The translations under genes and the position numbers were made by a program. The notes under the pieces are model-generated. The model was not told where the DNA came from. It ran no database searches and saw nothing but the letters and a program-made list of their open reading frames with translations. A DNA stretch of 64,000 nt, taken from Blastomyces gilchristii SLH14081 (lineage: Eukaryota; Ascomycota; Eurotiomycetes; Onygenales; Ajellomycetaceae). This document shows positions 24,697-36,743 of this stretch, piece by piece (the first letter of the stretch is position 1; every line of letters begins with the position of its first letter). Location of the stretch: NCBI RefSeq assembly GCF_000003855.2, contig NW_003101682.1:4658744-4722743 (forward strand), written 5' to 3'.

Positions 24697-25001
24697 TGTA
24701 GCGGGCTACGCCCGATGAGTAGACCATTGCATTACACTTCATAGATTCCTGCTGAAAGCTCTGATTCTCGGTCGCTGATTCTCATAAGATTTCTATCAAA
24801 AGCTCTGATTCTTGATCACTCATTCTCAGTCAAAGAACTCACAGAGTTCCTATTGTTCCACTTCAAAGCTTTACCTCATACACATATAAATATTCACTTC
24901 AATCACTGATTCTTACGCTTTCTCTTTTTGTTTTTCTTCTCTAATGTTTTTCACTTTTGTTGTATAAGATCTATATATTATATCAATCTATTTAGTGTAG
25001 A
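24697..25001 (+). repeat. GypA-2 5' LTR, first 305 bp
   Basis: Starts TGTAGCGGGCTACGCCC. It is interrupted at its GTAGG (now gtaga) 14 bases from the end. It contains a local duplication (two CTGATTCT...CTCA blocks near 24770-24830) different from that of GypA-1. Confidence 0.92.
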
Positions 25002-25334
25002 TGTAAGAGGCCTACGCCGAATAGATCGGTATAATATTGATAGATCTTATATAACAAAGATAAAAACATTAAAGAAGGAAAGAAAGAGAAAGTGCGAGAA
25101 TTAGCAATTAAGGTGAATATTTATACGCGTATGTGGTGGTGTACGCGGTGGAGCTTTGAGGTGGAAGAATATGCGCGCGTCCGTAGCGGCTGAGGATCAG
25201 TGATTGGGAATGGCTGAGAATTGAAGTGTACACTACACGCGTTCATAGCGGCCGTGAATTGATGATCAGAAATGAAAGAATCTATGAAGTGTAATGAAAT
25301 AGTCTATATGATTGATCAGGTGCAGCCCGCCACA
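25002..25334 (-). repeat. GypA-3 3' LTR (333 bp)
   Basis: Unusually rich in CpG for this window between about 25130 and 25260 (gcgcgcgtccgtagcggc, tacacgcgttcatagcggcc). It carries a roughly 66-base tandem duplication around the gcgcg-gtagcggc-gatcagtgat block. Confidence 0.93.
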
Positions 25335-28300
25335 TTAGCCCTCTCTTTCCAGAAGCAGTTCTCATTGGTCAAGAGCTGCTGTTTTGAATAACATGGAACT
25401 CAGAGTTCAGGTTGATTAATTATAGCTGACTCATTTTACAAGATATTGTCAGCTGCAGCTGTGGAATCTCTCATTGAGAATATCTTCACTCTCTCACTCA
25501 AGCTCATTATCTTCTTCTATGATGTCTGGTGATTGCTAGTCAGAAGTCAGCTGAGAAGAGAACAGATCAGTGATAGTACAACAGAGCAAGCTTGTATAAA
25601 ATTCATTATGAATCTCTGATAATGTGTCAAGATAATAGTTATGATTATCTAGAACTTCTATCATTTTATACCTGACATAGCAGTAGTCTAGCATATAAGA
25701 TGAATGTGTGATTTGTATATTCTTGAGATTCAATTATACAAGATCTTCTATCTTATACTGCTCTGCAGAATCTCATCAGATATTAATTTAATCTTCTTAA
25801 TCTTGTTTCACAGTTATTATGAAGGCTTCTGCTCAGTTACAGATGTCTTGAAGCTTTATTACTATATTATCAGTGATCTGAATCAGACTGCAGAGATTCA
25901 GTGTGAACTGTGTACTCTCTAGAAGATTTAAGACTTTTATATGATATCTGTGTGTAAGAAAGAACAGGCTTATATCTGTTAAAATAATATATTGACTGTT
26001 GATAATGATCTGTGCATGTAGAAGAAGATTATATCAATCATGTTATAAATAATTACAGAACTTATAAAGATAATTCTTTACAGTCTGAATTATTCATTCT
26101 GATGTATCATCAGTCTTGAGATAATAAACAGTTAACAGACAGTATATAATATTGAGAACTTGACAGATTCTTGTTCAGAGAGTACTCATGAATTAACAGC
26201 TCTGATCTGATACTATTAATCTCAGTAATTCATGTATCTGATAGAATGAACTCTGTAAGAAGGCTTCAGTGACTTGTTCAGTGTTTATCTTATTACAAGA
26301 TTTCAATATTATATTCTTACTTAGTCAGTCAATGATAATCAGAATATTTCTATAACTCTTACTCTCAGATAGATTAATAGTGAAGTTAATTACTACATCT
26401 TATCAGATTCTATCAGAGATATTAAGTGATTTCAGTAGATCTTTTCTACAGTTCTTTCATAAGATAACAGAAGAAGAGTGATTGCAGTTTCAGATGAAGT
26501 ATCTGATACTGTTTAATATCTCAGATTAGTAGAATTCTCTGAAGATTATTCTATACAGTTGTTCACAGCCTGAATAACTAATTATATACAAATCATGTAT
26601 CTCTTGCATTATCTGAGTGTGTAAGAATTCAGAGTGAGAGACTCAGTATTGTTTATGAAATTGTAGAGTGTTATTATCATCAATTGAACATTCTGAGATA
26701 TCAATTCTTATATATAGTTCTGAGGAGAATCAGAGTGCTTCTTAATATACTGCTTCAGTGAGAGTCTGAAGAAGTTCATCAGTCTGAGCTGCTGTATATC
26801 ACAGTTCATTCAGTGTAGAGAAAGTGAAGATATCAATGTCAGTTCTAATTAAAGAAGTATATATGATGTTGTGAGCTGTTTCATCTTGATTAACTAGTAT
26901 CTTCAGATTTAAGAGTCAGTGCTCTCAGTTCATTCAGTGAGTATCTGTTATATTGAATAATATATCTTACTCTTATTATGAGAGAGTATCTGTTATTAAG
27001 TTCTGACTGTCAGAATAATAGTATATTATAAAATGAAAGTAGCTTAGAAACTCAGATTATTACATTTATGATTCAGTAAGTTTACAGATAGTTATGAAGT
27101 ATTTAAGATTCTTATAATCTATGACTATCTTAAATTCAGAGATACTTCAGAGTTCAGAGTCTCATTCTTCTAAATAGTGTATAATTATAAGAAGTTTCTT
27201 GTCATAGATCTCATAATTACATTCAACAGAACTCAGTTTCTTAAACATGAAGATACATGATTATAGAACATCTTTATCATCATATTATAATATCACTTCT
27301 TCTATTATATAGTCAGAGAAATCAGCTTCAACAACTGTCTCACAATCAGAATCAAATATTATCAGTAGAGAGATATTAATAAATATCTTCTTTATCTGTA
27401 TAAATGCAGCTTCAGTATTCACTGATCATTGAAATACTGAGTCTTTCTTAGTGAGATCTGTAAGTAATCTTATAATATCTGAGAAGTTTCATATAAATTA
27501 CTGATAGAAGTGAGTAAATTCAATGAAGTTTTGTACATCTTTCACAGTATACAGAGCTTCTCATTCAAGAATAGCAGAGACTTTCTCAGAATTCATTTGA
27601 ATTCTCTTATCAGCTTCTATAATAAAACTCAGATACTTGATACTCTTGACTTTAAAATCACACTTGTCAATATCTATTGATAGTTCTACTTCTTATAGCT
27701 GTTGTAATATCTTTTATACATGTTCTTGATATTCTTTTCTGAATTCATTGATGAAGATGAGAATGTCATTCAGATAAGCAGATACAAACTCATCAAGAAA
27801 ATCTCAGAGCACTTAGTTAATATACTTCTGAAATGTACTGAGAGCATTAGTCAGTTCAAAGAGTGTGACTATTTATTCAAAGAGATTATAATATGTTCAG
27901 AATGCTGTAAGTCATTCATCTTCTTCAGTAATATAAATCTTATGAAATGCAGTGATGATATCTAGTTTTATAAACTATTGAGCTCATCTGATCTGTGCTA
28001 GGGTTTCATTGATTAGAGTTAAAGAATATTAATCTTTCTTTGTCAATCTGTTCAGATCTCAGTAGTTCACACAGAATCAGAGTTCTTCACCTGATTTCTT
28101 TGTAAAGAGGATGAGAACTGTGATGAAAGAGTTGCTAATGTATACAAATTCTTTATTCAACAGATTATTAAGTGTCTTTTGAAGAAGAAGAAGTTCATCT
28201 CAGAACATGTTATAAAGAGAGTCTTATAATAATTCAGAATTCTTATCATTCTTTTTCTCTAACTTAATACTGTGATTCACTTCAGAATCTTGTAAGAGAA

Positions 28301-30170
28301 GTATATTTGTAATATTGTTATCTTGAAAGATATCTAGATATTCATGATATTATTGAGAGAGTTTTGTATAAAAATCTGTTATTATAATACAGAATAACTT
28401 TTCTAGAGTCTTTTTAATATCAGTCAGACTGATAGAATAGATTGATAGATGATTCTGCTATCAGTGAACTTATCAGTAACTCTGTCAGTGATTTTGATAA
28501 TGACTTCTTTTTCAGAGTAATTCATATGCATTGACAGAGATCTATGTCAGATTCATAATCTTATGAATGTCATCTTCATGAACTCTATCATTGTTAGAAA
28601 ATATCAAGCTTCTGTTTTAAGTGTTTAATAAGATGTCTTATTCAGATAGTCAGGCAAGTTCTAATATAAGATTATAATCAAGACTATTAACTTCATATGT
28701 ATAGACATCTTCATGCTGATGTTCTCTCACATCTATGATCAGCTTCATCATGTAATGAGTACAAATGTTCTTTGAATCATCAAATTCTGCAGGAAGTCAG
28801 GGTTTTAATAGAGAGATACACTGAAGATCATAATATCTTACAACTGAAGATTTTATCATTGCATAGTGACATAGACTGCTGTCTATCATGGCTTTCATAT
28901 TATACATGTTATCAATCACAGTAGATACAAGAATTGCATTCATTATTATCTTCTCTTTAAATTTTTGTTATCTGATCTCTTCAAGCTTCTGTTTATGAAT
29001 TTGAACAGAAGCTAATCTTTTCTCTGTTTCACTGAGACATTCTTGTAATTATCTTCTGAATCTTTCTTCACTGCAATGTGGTTTATGTGGACAGGCACTG
29101 ATCTTTCTCTCAAGTGTGAAGATACATAGATTAATTAGTAGTTGAAAGTAATGTATTCTGATCAGTTACAGTTGATGTACACTTCATGTTGATATCAATC
29201 AGTGACTTCTTCAGAAGTGATCCCAGGAACTCAGAAGCCTGTTTGAATGGTGGAAACTCTTGCTTGTGCATAGGCATTTGAATCTATTCAGTTCATGATA
29301 TCTGCATCATTGCTGTTACTTCTCTTTAACACAGATGTATGAGTGACTGAGATGTAATGTCTTCTGTCACTGTTCTGTATACTCTTGAGCTTGATAAGAT
29401 GGTTATTCAATGTCTGAAGCTGTGTACAGAAGCCTTCATAAGTCTGGTCTTTGTCTACACTTACAAGAGTCTGTAAGAGTTTGAAAGTCAATATCTTCCT
29501 GAGCATGCTAATCTTCATTCAATTCTTTCAAGATTGATCACCTGCTTATAGAATCTTAGTATTGAAGTCAGGAATGAATGTTGTAAGAGAAGTGTTTCTC
29601 TGTCAGATACTTTGTAATTAATCTAATACTTTCTGTTATATAACAGTGTCTCAGAACAGGATATCAAGATGTTTCATAATATTATCAGATATTCTCAATG
29701 CTGGTTCATATGCTTTTATTCATGAATGAAACTTCTGTTTCATGTGATTCTTCAATTGTTCATTGATATATCAATCTTGATTGATTAATGAACTGATGAA
29801 ATCTTCATCTACACTTAGTTTTGTAAGCATTTTCATCCTTTATAATGAGTAGAGAGTGAGATCAGAAGTATTGAAATATATAAGAGTATCTAAGTATTCT
29901 TTCAGTGCTTTTGTATTCAATTCTGTAAATGTTGAAATTGTATGAGTTAATCATTGAATCTCTTTATATTGAAGTTGTTGAGTTGCATGCATATCAGCTA
30001 TTTATTATTATTGTAATTTCAACATTGCTTAAAGTCACTGTGACATCACATCTATGTTTGTGTTTAAGAGTTTCATATTATCATTAGACATGATTATATT
30101 AATTGTCAGATGTGTAATCATATTCTTATATATCTGAGTGTCAGAACTCTCAGATCTTTCACTGATCTTC
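25335..30170 (-). pseudogene. GypA-3 gag-pol with chromodomain
   Basis: Read leftwards: the gag start region near 30170 has lost its ATG (atcagtgaaag). A gag segment ends SIQNSDRRHYIS near 29370. A CCHC knuckle lies near 29120, RT at about 28130-27700, the integrase core at about 26430-26110, the integrase C-terminal module at 25733-25536 (HNEFYTSLLCC) and a chromodomain at about 25520-25350. Stop TAA is at 25337-25335, directly abutting the LTR. The domain order matches GypA-2 throughout. Numerous TGA stops. Confidence 0.87.
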
Positions 30171-30362
30171 TCTTATAAGATCTTATTCTCTTTATAAGAT
30201 CTTGTTACAGGGTCAGAGTGACTGGTGAGTAAGCTTCTATCTGAGAACTCAGTGTTCACTTAACTGTTTAACTGTTGCTCTATTTCTTATGTGTTGTTAT
30301 GTGTTCAGATATCTCTTAATGAGTAATTATTTCTAATGAGAAGATAATGAATGTTTTTATAG

Positions 30363-30695
30363 TATAAGAGGTCTACACTGAATAGATTGATATAATATTG
30401 ATAGATCTTATATAACAAAGATAAAAACATTAAAGAAGAAAAGAAAGAGAAAGTGTGAGAATTAGTGATTGAGGTGGATATGTATACGCGTATGTGGTGG
30501 TGTACACAGTGGAGCTTCGGGGCGGAAGAATATGCGCGTGTCTGTAGCAGCCGAGGATCGGTGATCAGAAATGGCTGAGAATCGGAGCGTACGCTTCGCG
30601 CGTTTGTAGCGGCCGCGGATCAGTGATCGGGAATGGAAGAATATATGAAGTGTAATGAAATAGTCTATATAATTGATCGGGCGCAGCCCGCCACA
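30363..30695 (-). repeat. GypA-3 5' LTR (333 bp)
   Basis: Same duplicated CpG-rich block (30528-30640, with gcgcgtgtctgtagcagcc and cgcgcgtttgtagcggcc). The left terminus reads tataagagg for tgtaagagg. Confidence 0.93.
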
Positions 30696-30709
30696 GTAGG
30701 CCTCTTATA
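30696..30709 (+). repeat. GypA-2 5' LTR, last 14 bp
   Basis: gtaggcctcttata: the TSD copy (gtagg) of GypA-3 plus the LTR terminus, followed by the standard GypA leader cttgaaaaacattcat. Confidence 0.9.
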
Positions 30710-30883
30710 CTTGAAAAACATTCATTATCTTCTCAATAGTCATAATTACTCATTGAGATATCTGAACACATAATAATGCATAAGAAATAGAGAAATGAAC
30801 AATTAGTTAAGCACATACTGAGTCTCTAGATGCAAGCTTACTCATCAGTCACTCTGACCCTGTAATAAGATCTTATAAAGAGA

Positions 30884-33800
30884 ATGTCAGTAAAAGATCT
30901 GAGAGTTCTGACACCTTGAATGTATGAGTTATTCATATGAATAGACTTCTGATTCTGAAGAACTCTCATACACAGATACTATACATTTAATGAACAATAT
31001 AGCTATATCTACTGATAATATGAGAGAACTTTCAAAAATAAGCATAGATACAGTATCACAGTGACTCTGAGTAATGTTGAAATTACAATAACAACAGATA
31101 GCTGATATGCATGTAAATCAATAACATCAATACAAGGAAATTTAATAGTTAACTTAATAAGAAAGTTCTGTACAGACAATTTCAACATTGACTGAATCAG
31201 ATATAAATATATAAGTGCTGAAGAAATGTCTGAATACTTCTGTATATTTTAATACTTCTGACCTCACTCTTCATTTATTATGAAGATTGAACATGCTTGC
31301 AAAACTAAGTGTAGATGAAGATGCTATCAATTTGTTAACTAATCAAGATTAATATATCAATTATCAATTGAAAGATTACATGAAACACAAGTTTTATTCC
31401 TGAATGAAGACATGTGAATCAGTATTATATATATCTGACAATATCATCAGACATCTCAATGTTCTGTTCAGAGACACTGCTATACAGCAGAAGACATTAG
31501 ATTGATTATAGAGTGTTTAACAGAGAAATACTTCTCTCACAACATTCATCACTGACTTTGATACTAAGATTCTAGAAGCAGGCAGTCAATCTTGAGAGAA
31601 TTGAATGAAGATTAGCATGCTCAAGAAGATACTACCTTTCAAACTTCTACAAGCTCTTATAAGTGTAGACAAAGACCTGACTTATAAAGGCTTCTGTATA
31701 CAACTCTGAATATTGAATGATTATGTTAATAAACTTAACAGTATACAGAACAGTGACAGGAGATGTTACATCTCAGCCACTTATAGATCTGTATCAAAGA
31801 ATAATAATAATAATATAGATATCATGAATTGAGTAGACTTGAATATCTATATATAAACAAGAGTCTTCACTGTCTGAATAGGCTTCTGAGTCCCTGGAAT
31901 CACTTCTGAAGAAGTCACGGATTGATGTCAATGAGAGATGTGTATTAACTGTAACTAATCAGAACATATTGCTTTTAAGTGCTGATTAATTTACATATCT
32001 TCTCATTCAAGAGAAAGATCAATGCTGATAGTTCATATTAACCACATTATATTAGAGAAAGATTCAGAAGATAACTATGAGAACATCTCAATGAAACAGG
32101 GAAAAGATTAGCTTCTGCTCAAACTCACAAGCAGGAGCTTGAAGAGGTCAGACAACAATAATTTGAAGAGAAAACAATAATGAATATAATTCTTGTATGT
32201 ATTATTATAGACAATATTTATAATAAAAAGCCATGATAGACAGTAATCTATGCTACTATACAATGATTAAATCTTCAGTTGTAAGACACTGTAACCTTCA
32301 GCATATTCTCTTACTGAAACTCTGACTTCTTACAGAATTTGATGACTTAAAACATGTTTACACCTGTTACATGATGAAACTAAACATAGATGTCAGAGAA
32401 CATTAATACAAGAATACTTACACATTTGAAGTTGATAATATTGACTATAATCTTATGCTAGAACTTGTCTGATTATCTGAACAAGGCATTCTATTGAACA
32501 CTTGAAACAGGAGTTTAATATTTCTCAATAATAATTGAGTTCATGAGAATGATGTTTATAAGACTATGAACTTAACACAAATCTCTGTCAACACTTATGA
32601 AATGCTCTGAAAGAACTCTTAACAAAGTCACTGACAGAGTTAATAGCAGAATTATATGATGATCTATTCTATCAGTCTGACTGATATCAAAAAGCTCTGA
32701 AAGAGTTATCTTATATTATAACAACAGACTCTCATACAAAACTTAGTCAATAATATCACAAATATCTAGATATCTTTCACCAAGATAATGTTATGAACCT
32801 ACTCTTCTTACAAGACTCAGAGATAGATCTCAGTATCAAGTTAGAGAAGAAGAATGATAATAATTTCAAATTACTATGAGACTCTCTTTATAACATGATC
32901 TGAGATAAACTTCTTCTTCTTTGAAAGACACTCAATGATCTGTTAAATAAGAGATTTATTCATATTAGTAACTTCTCTGCTGCAGCTTCTATTCTCTTTG
33001 CAAAGAAATTAGATAAGAAACTCTGATTCTGTGTGAACTATAAAGAACTGAACAGATTGACAAAGAAAGACTATTATTTCTTATCTCACATCAATGAAAT
33101 TCTAGCATGTATCAGACAAGCTCAATGATTTATCAAGCTAGATGTTATCACTGCATTTCATAAGATTCATATCACTGAAGAAGATGAATGACTTACAGTA
33201 TTCTGAAGATGATATAGTCATTTTGAATGAGTAGTCACATCTTTTAAATTGACTAACATTTCCAGTACATTTCAGAAGTATATTAACTAAGCATTTCAAG
33301 ATTTTCTTGATGAGTTCATATCTGCTTATCTCAATAACATTCTCATCTTTACTGATGAGTTCAGAAAAGAATATCAAGAACATGTATAAAGAGTATTACA
33401 ATAATTACAAGAAGCAGAACTATCAGTAGATATAGTCAAGTGTGATTTTGAAGTTCAGAGTATGAAATATCTAGGTTTTATCATAGAAGGTGATAAGAAG
33501 ATCTGAATGAATTCTGAGAAGATCTCTGCTATTCTTGCATAGAAAGCTTCATATACTATAAAGAGTATATGAAGCATTAACAGATTTACTAACTTTCATC
33601 AGTGATTTATATGAAACTTCTCAGATATTATAAGATTACTTACAGAACTTATCAAGAAGAACTCAGTATTTTAATAATTAGCAGACATTGAATCTGTATT
33701 TATATAGATAAAGAAGATGTTCATTAATATCTCTCTACTAATGATATTTAATTCTGATTATAAAACAGTGGTGAAAGCTGACTTCTCTGACTATATTACA

Positions 33801-33968
33801 GAGAGAGCTATATTAGAATATAATAATGAAGATATCTTACAATTATACATCTTCATGTCTAAGAAACTGAGTCTCACTGAATGCAATTATGAAATCTATG
33901 ATAAGAAACTTCTTATAATAGTACACTGTCTAGAAGAATAAGACTTCAAACTCTGAAGTATCTTTAAA
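30884..33968 (+). pseudogene. GypA-2 gag, protease, RT, part of RNase H
   Basis: ATG at 30884 (MSVKDLRVL). CCHC knuckle at about 31941-31982 with the Cys and His positions kept and two TGA codons in the loops. RT: LFAKKLDKKL-FCVNYKEL (about 32995-33045), a complete core including AYLNNILIF at about 33320, where YLDD is expected (one Asp to Asn). RNase H from about 33745 to CLEE at 33940, where GypB-4 inserted (TSD ttaaa/ctaaa). This copy contains the RT core deleted in GypA-1. Confidence 0.88.
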
Positions 33969-34223
33969 TGTAAGAATAAGTGCATGTAGGCGATTATTCA
34001 GGTGTTTGCAGCTTGGTGTGATATGTACTGTTAACTACTAGAAGTATTCACAGTAGAAAGATAAAATATAGAAGTTAAATGTATAGTAGCATTCAAGCTG
34101 AGTTGTGAATAGTATTCACAAACTCCAGTCTATATAGTGTGTAGTCAAGGGCTGCTAACCCTATTGATTACATGAGAGATAGAAATAGAGATAAAGAATT
34201 CACAAAAAGTGAGATTTCTTATA
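33969..34223 (-). repeat. GypB-4 3' LTR (255 bp)
   Basis: TGTAAGAATAAGTGCATG... to ...GATTTCTTATA (terminal CA to TA) in plus orientation. Confidence 0.92.
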
Positions 34224-36109
34224 TATGTCTCTCTCTCTAAGACTTTGTCCGCGAAGCCTTTCACTGAGTGATTTCATAGAATCGGCTCAGCACTGTAGTG
34301 ATACTCATAAAAAACTCTTCACATCTATAAAAAACCTCAGTGAGGAAAAATCGCTTATTACTATGAAGAGAGAAGAGTCTGTCACTCAGTTTCTTATTTC
34401 ATGAGATTCTTTATAACCTGCAGATCATTCTCTGACTATTATATAGATTCATCTCATATCTTTCATACAGAAGAGTTTCAGTTGACTCTCAATCATTTTC
34501 ACAAGATTCTTATGTGATCATTATACAGATTCATTCTTCATCTTTCAATCTGAAGAATTTCAGTTGATCTTCAATCATTTTTTCATGAGATTCTTATGTG
34601 ATCATCACATAGATTCATTCTACAGATGAATCACTTTCTGTGAGATTACTCTCATCAAAGAGAAGTATTTGTAAGTTGATCTTTCACTTATTCTTACAAA
34701 TCATCATTCTTTAACACTGTAGAATTATGAGAAATTGTTCATTTTTCTGTTAACTCTATAGAATTGTAGAATCAAGATATCTATAGTCTGCAATCACTCT
34801 TTATAGTTATATAGAAAGATTCAGATCTATAATTCATAATCACTCTTTATTTACTAGAGTAATCTGACTGTTTTATAAGATGACTCATAGTGTAAATAAA
34901 TCTCTCTAAAGTAGTATAAATATCTCAGATCTGTCTGTAGAATCTTATCTTCTTTTTTCTTTTTCTGTAACAGCTCTTATTCTTATAAACTGTGAGTATT
35001 CTCATTCATTCATAAAGTGTTTTCACTCAGATAATAGAGAGAGAGCATTTCTAACAATATCTGTATATTGATTCAAGAACTTCTTAAGAATAAAATTTTT
35101 TTTCAATTTCAATATCTTTATAAACAATGTCTGACTGCTACTGAGCTTCTTATAAGTGTTCTTACAACTTCTCTGATTACTTTTTATTAGCTGATAAAGC
35201 AGAGATATTATCACTTATAACAGTATCTTCATCTCTCTCAGTCTCATCACTGCATCTGATCTTTGAGTCAGTAGTCAACTCTGTGTCTTTCTCAGACTAG
35301 TCTCTGACTTCAAGAAGCACAGTTCTGCTCTTTGCTGTAAGTCTCTCTGTAAGTAATTTCTTACAGACTCTAGCTAACAGTTCTTACAAAGCTCTCAGTG
35401 ATGTCAGTATCTTCTACAGTCTCACAGATCTATGATCATCTTTCCTCTACTTACACAATCTCTGATCAGATATATGCGCATATGTCTAGATTCTCTATCA
35501 ACAGTTTTCACACTGTAGTGCATTTTCACAATCTCATTATCAATAAGAGATGAGTTCTCAAGTATCTATGAAATTCAGGTAATCAAGACAATATAAATGC
35601 TATGAATTTATAATAGAAGTTAATCTGAACAGATGAGTTCTCTCTCTGTATCTTAATTATTTTCAGACTGAATACTTCAGTATAACTGAGAAAGTGAACT
35701 CAGCTTTGTAAGAAGTATCTGATTACATGTGTAGATGATCAGCTCTTAAGACTCTGCTACAACTGTATATACTCTGATATCTGACTTTTCTGAAGCCTGT
35801 GCATTTCTGACAGTCTTCATGTCAAATGCAACAATTATCTGTACTGCTGATATGATACTCTCTACTTTCTTGAAGAGAGGAATTGATAGTTACAGATAGA
35901 TTGAGTGTCACAGATATTAAGAATAGAAGTGTAGATTTTCTTTGTTGTTTCTCTATTAATCTCTAAATTGTGTTCACAGTTCTGTTTTTATTTTCTTTAT
36001 TTTCTAGCTTTAATAAGAACATGATTTCTTCTTCTCTTTATATACATCACAGACTGTTCATCTCAGTAGAAACTCATTATCTTATAGACTAAGATTTGCA
36101 AATAACAGT
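34224..36109 (-). other. GypB-4 post-pol 3' region
   Basis: Collinear with 20960-22748 of GypB-3. On the minus strand a 63-codon stop-free run (35214-35023) includes NQRSCKNTYKKLSS and LFIKILKLKK, also readable in GypB-3. It has two 82-84-base tandem units at 34445-34610. No known domain. Confidence 0.55.
34445..34610. repeat. Two tandem ~83-bp units in GypB-4
   Basis: Units begin agattcatct (34445, 82 bases) and agattcattc (34527, 84 bases), and a third partial unit starts at 34611. They lie 220-390 bases inside the 3' LTR. Confidence 0.8.
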
Positions 36110-36481
36110 TATTATTATTATTATTATTCTTTCATTATTCTCATATGCAAGCAGAGCTTATGATGAGTCCTTGCGTGATGTTAAATACAGGCCAAGTGTT
36201 GGTTATACAGGAGGAAATACAGGTGTTGAGACCACGTCAAGATAACAAGAACATAGGAAATACAAAGGAGTGACAATTAAATACATGCGATAATAACAGT
36301 TCATCCCAGAAACATAGAGTGATTTTGTTAGAGCGATTTATACACCTCTGTATTTATTAGGAACATGAGGTGCTTGAGTTTCAGATTTAATGTATCCTCT
36401 GCGGGTTTCGAACCCACATGCCTTGGTTTCCCACGCCAAGGTGCTACCAGGTGGCTGCATTAATCATTCAGCCACCGGGGC
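36110..36481 (-). mobile_element. SINE-2: tRNA-derived SINE (372 bp)
   Basis: Perfect 13-base TSD tgcaaataacagt (36097-36109 and 36482-36494). The tRNA-like head is at 36400-36481, with box B reading ggtttcgaaccc as reverse complement, and the (TTA)n tail at 36110-36125. Well preserved. Confidence 0.95.
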
Positions 36482-36494
36482 TGCAAATAACAGT

Positions 36495-36743
36495 ATTAAT
36501 ATCTTTATTATAATCAGATTCTTAGCAAAGACTGTATCATTCTGACTTGTCAGAATTCACAGTATAAAAGTCATGCCTCAGCTTCTGCAGATGTCTTATC
36601 TACTCAGATGATTCTCAAGTGAACTCATTCATCTTATCAGAATACTCTTATCACTGAATCTTGAATCAGAGCTTATAATCTCACTTCTCTGAGTTAATAA
36701 TCTCTTTGACCTGATATTCTTTTTCACTCTCTAGTACTTTATA
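36495..36743 (-). pseudogene. GypB-4 pol C-terminus (chromodomain)
   Basis: Reverse strand counterpart of GypB-3 about 20690-20955. Includes the end of the chromodomain and the residues RHDFYTVNSDKSE (about 36590-36550). Its left end is the SINE-2 TSD and its right end the LINE-1 TSD. Confidence 0.7.

Larger units (their letters stand above)
25002..30695 (-). mobile_element. GypA-3: complete Ty3/gypsy chromovirus (5694 bp) in the GypA-2 LTR
   Basis: LTRs of 333 bases each (25002-25334 and 30363-30695); TSD gtaga (24997-25001) / gtagg (30696-30700). It inserted in opposite orientation into the last 14 bases of another GypA LTR, giving abutting inverted LTRs at 25001/25002. Internal region 5028 bases with no obvious deletion. 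Confidence 0.95.

Noticed and set aside
24697..25334. Large palindrome or foldback element
   Set aside because: The inverted LTRs are explained by insertion of GypA-3 into the GypA-2 LTR, with TSD and matching LTR lengths.
27720..27965. 81-codon frame, with a similar one on the minus strand at 33138-33383
   Set aside because: Both are antisense to the RT of GypA elements. Their similarity reflects the repeat, not a gene.
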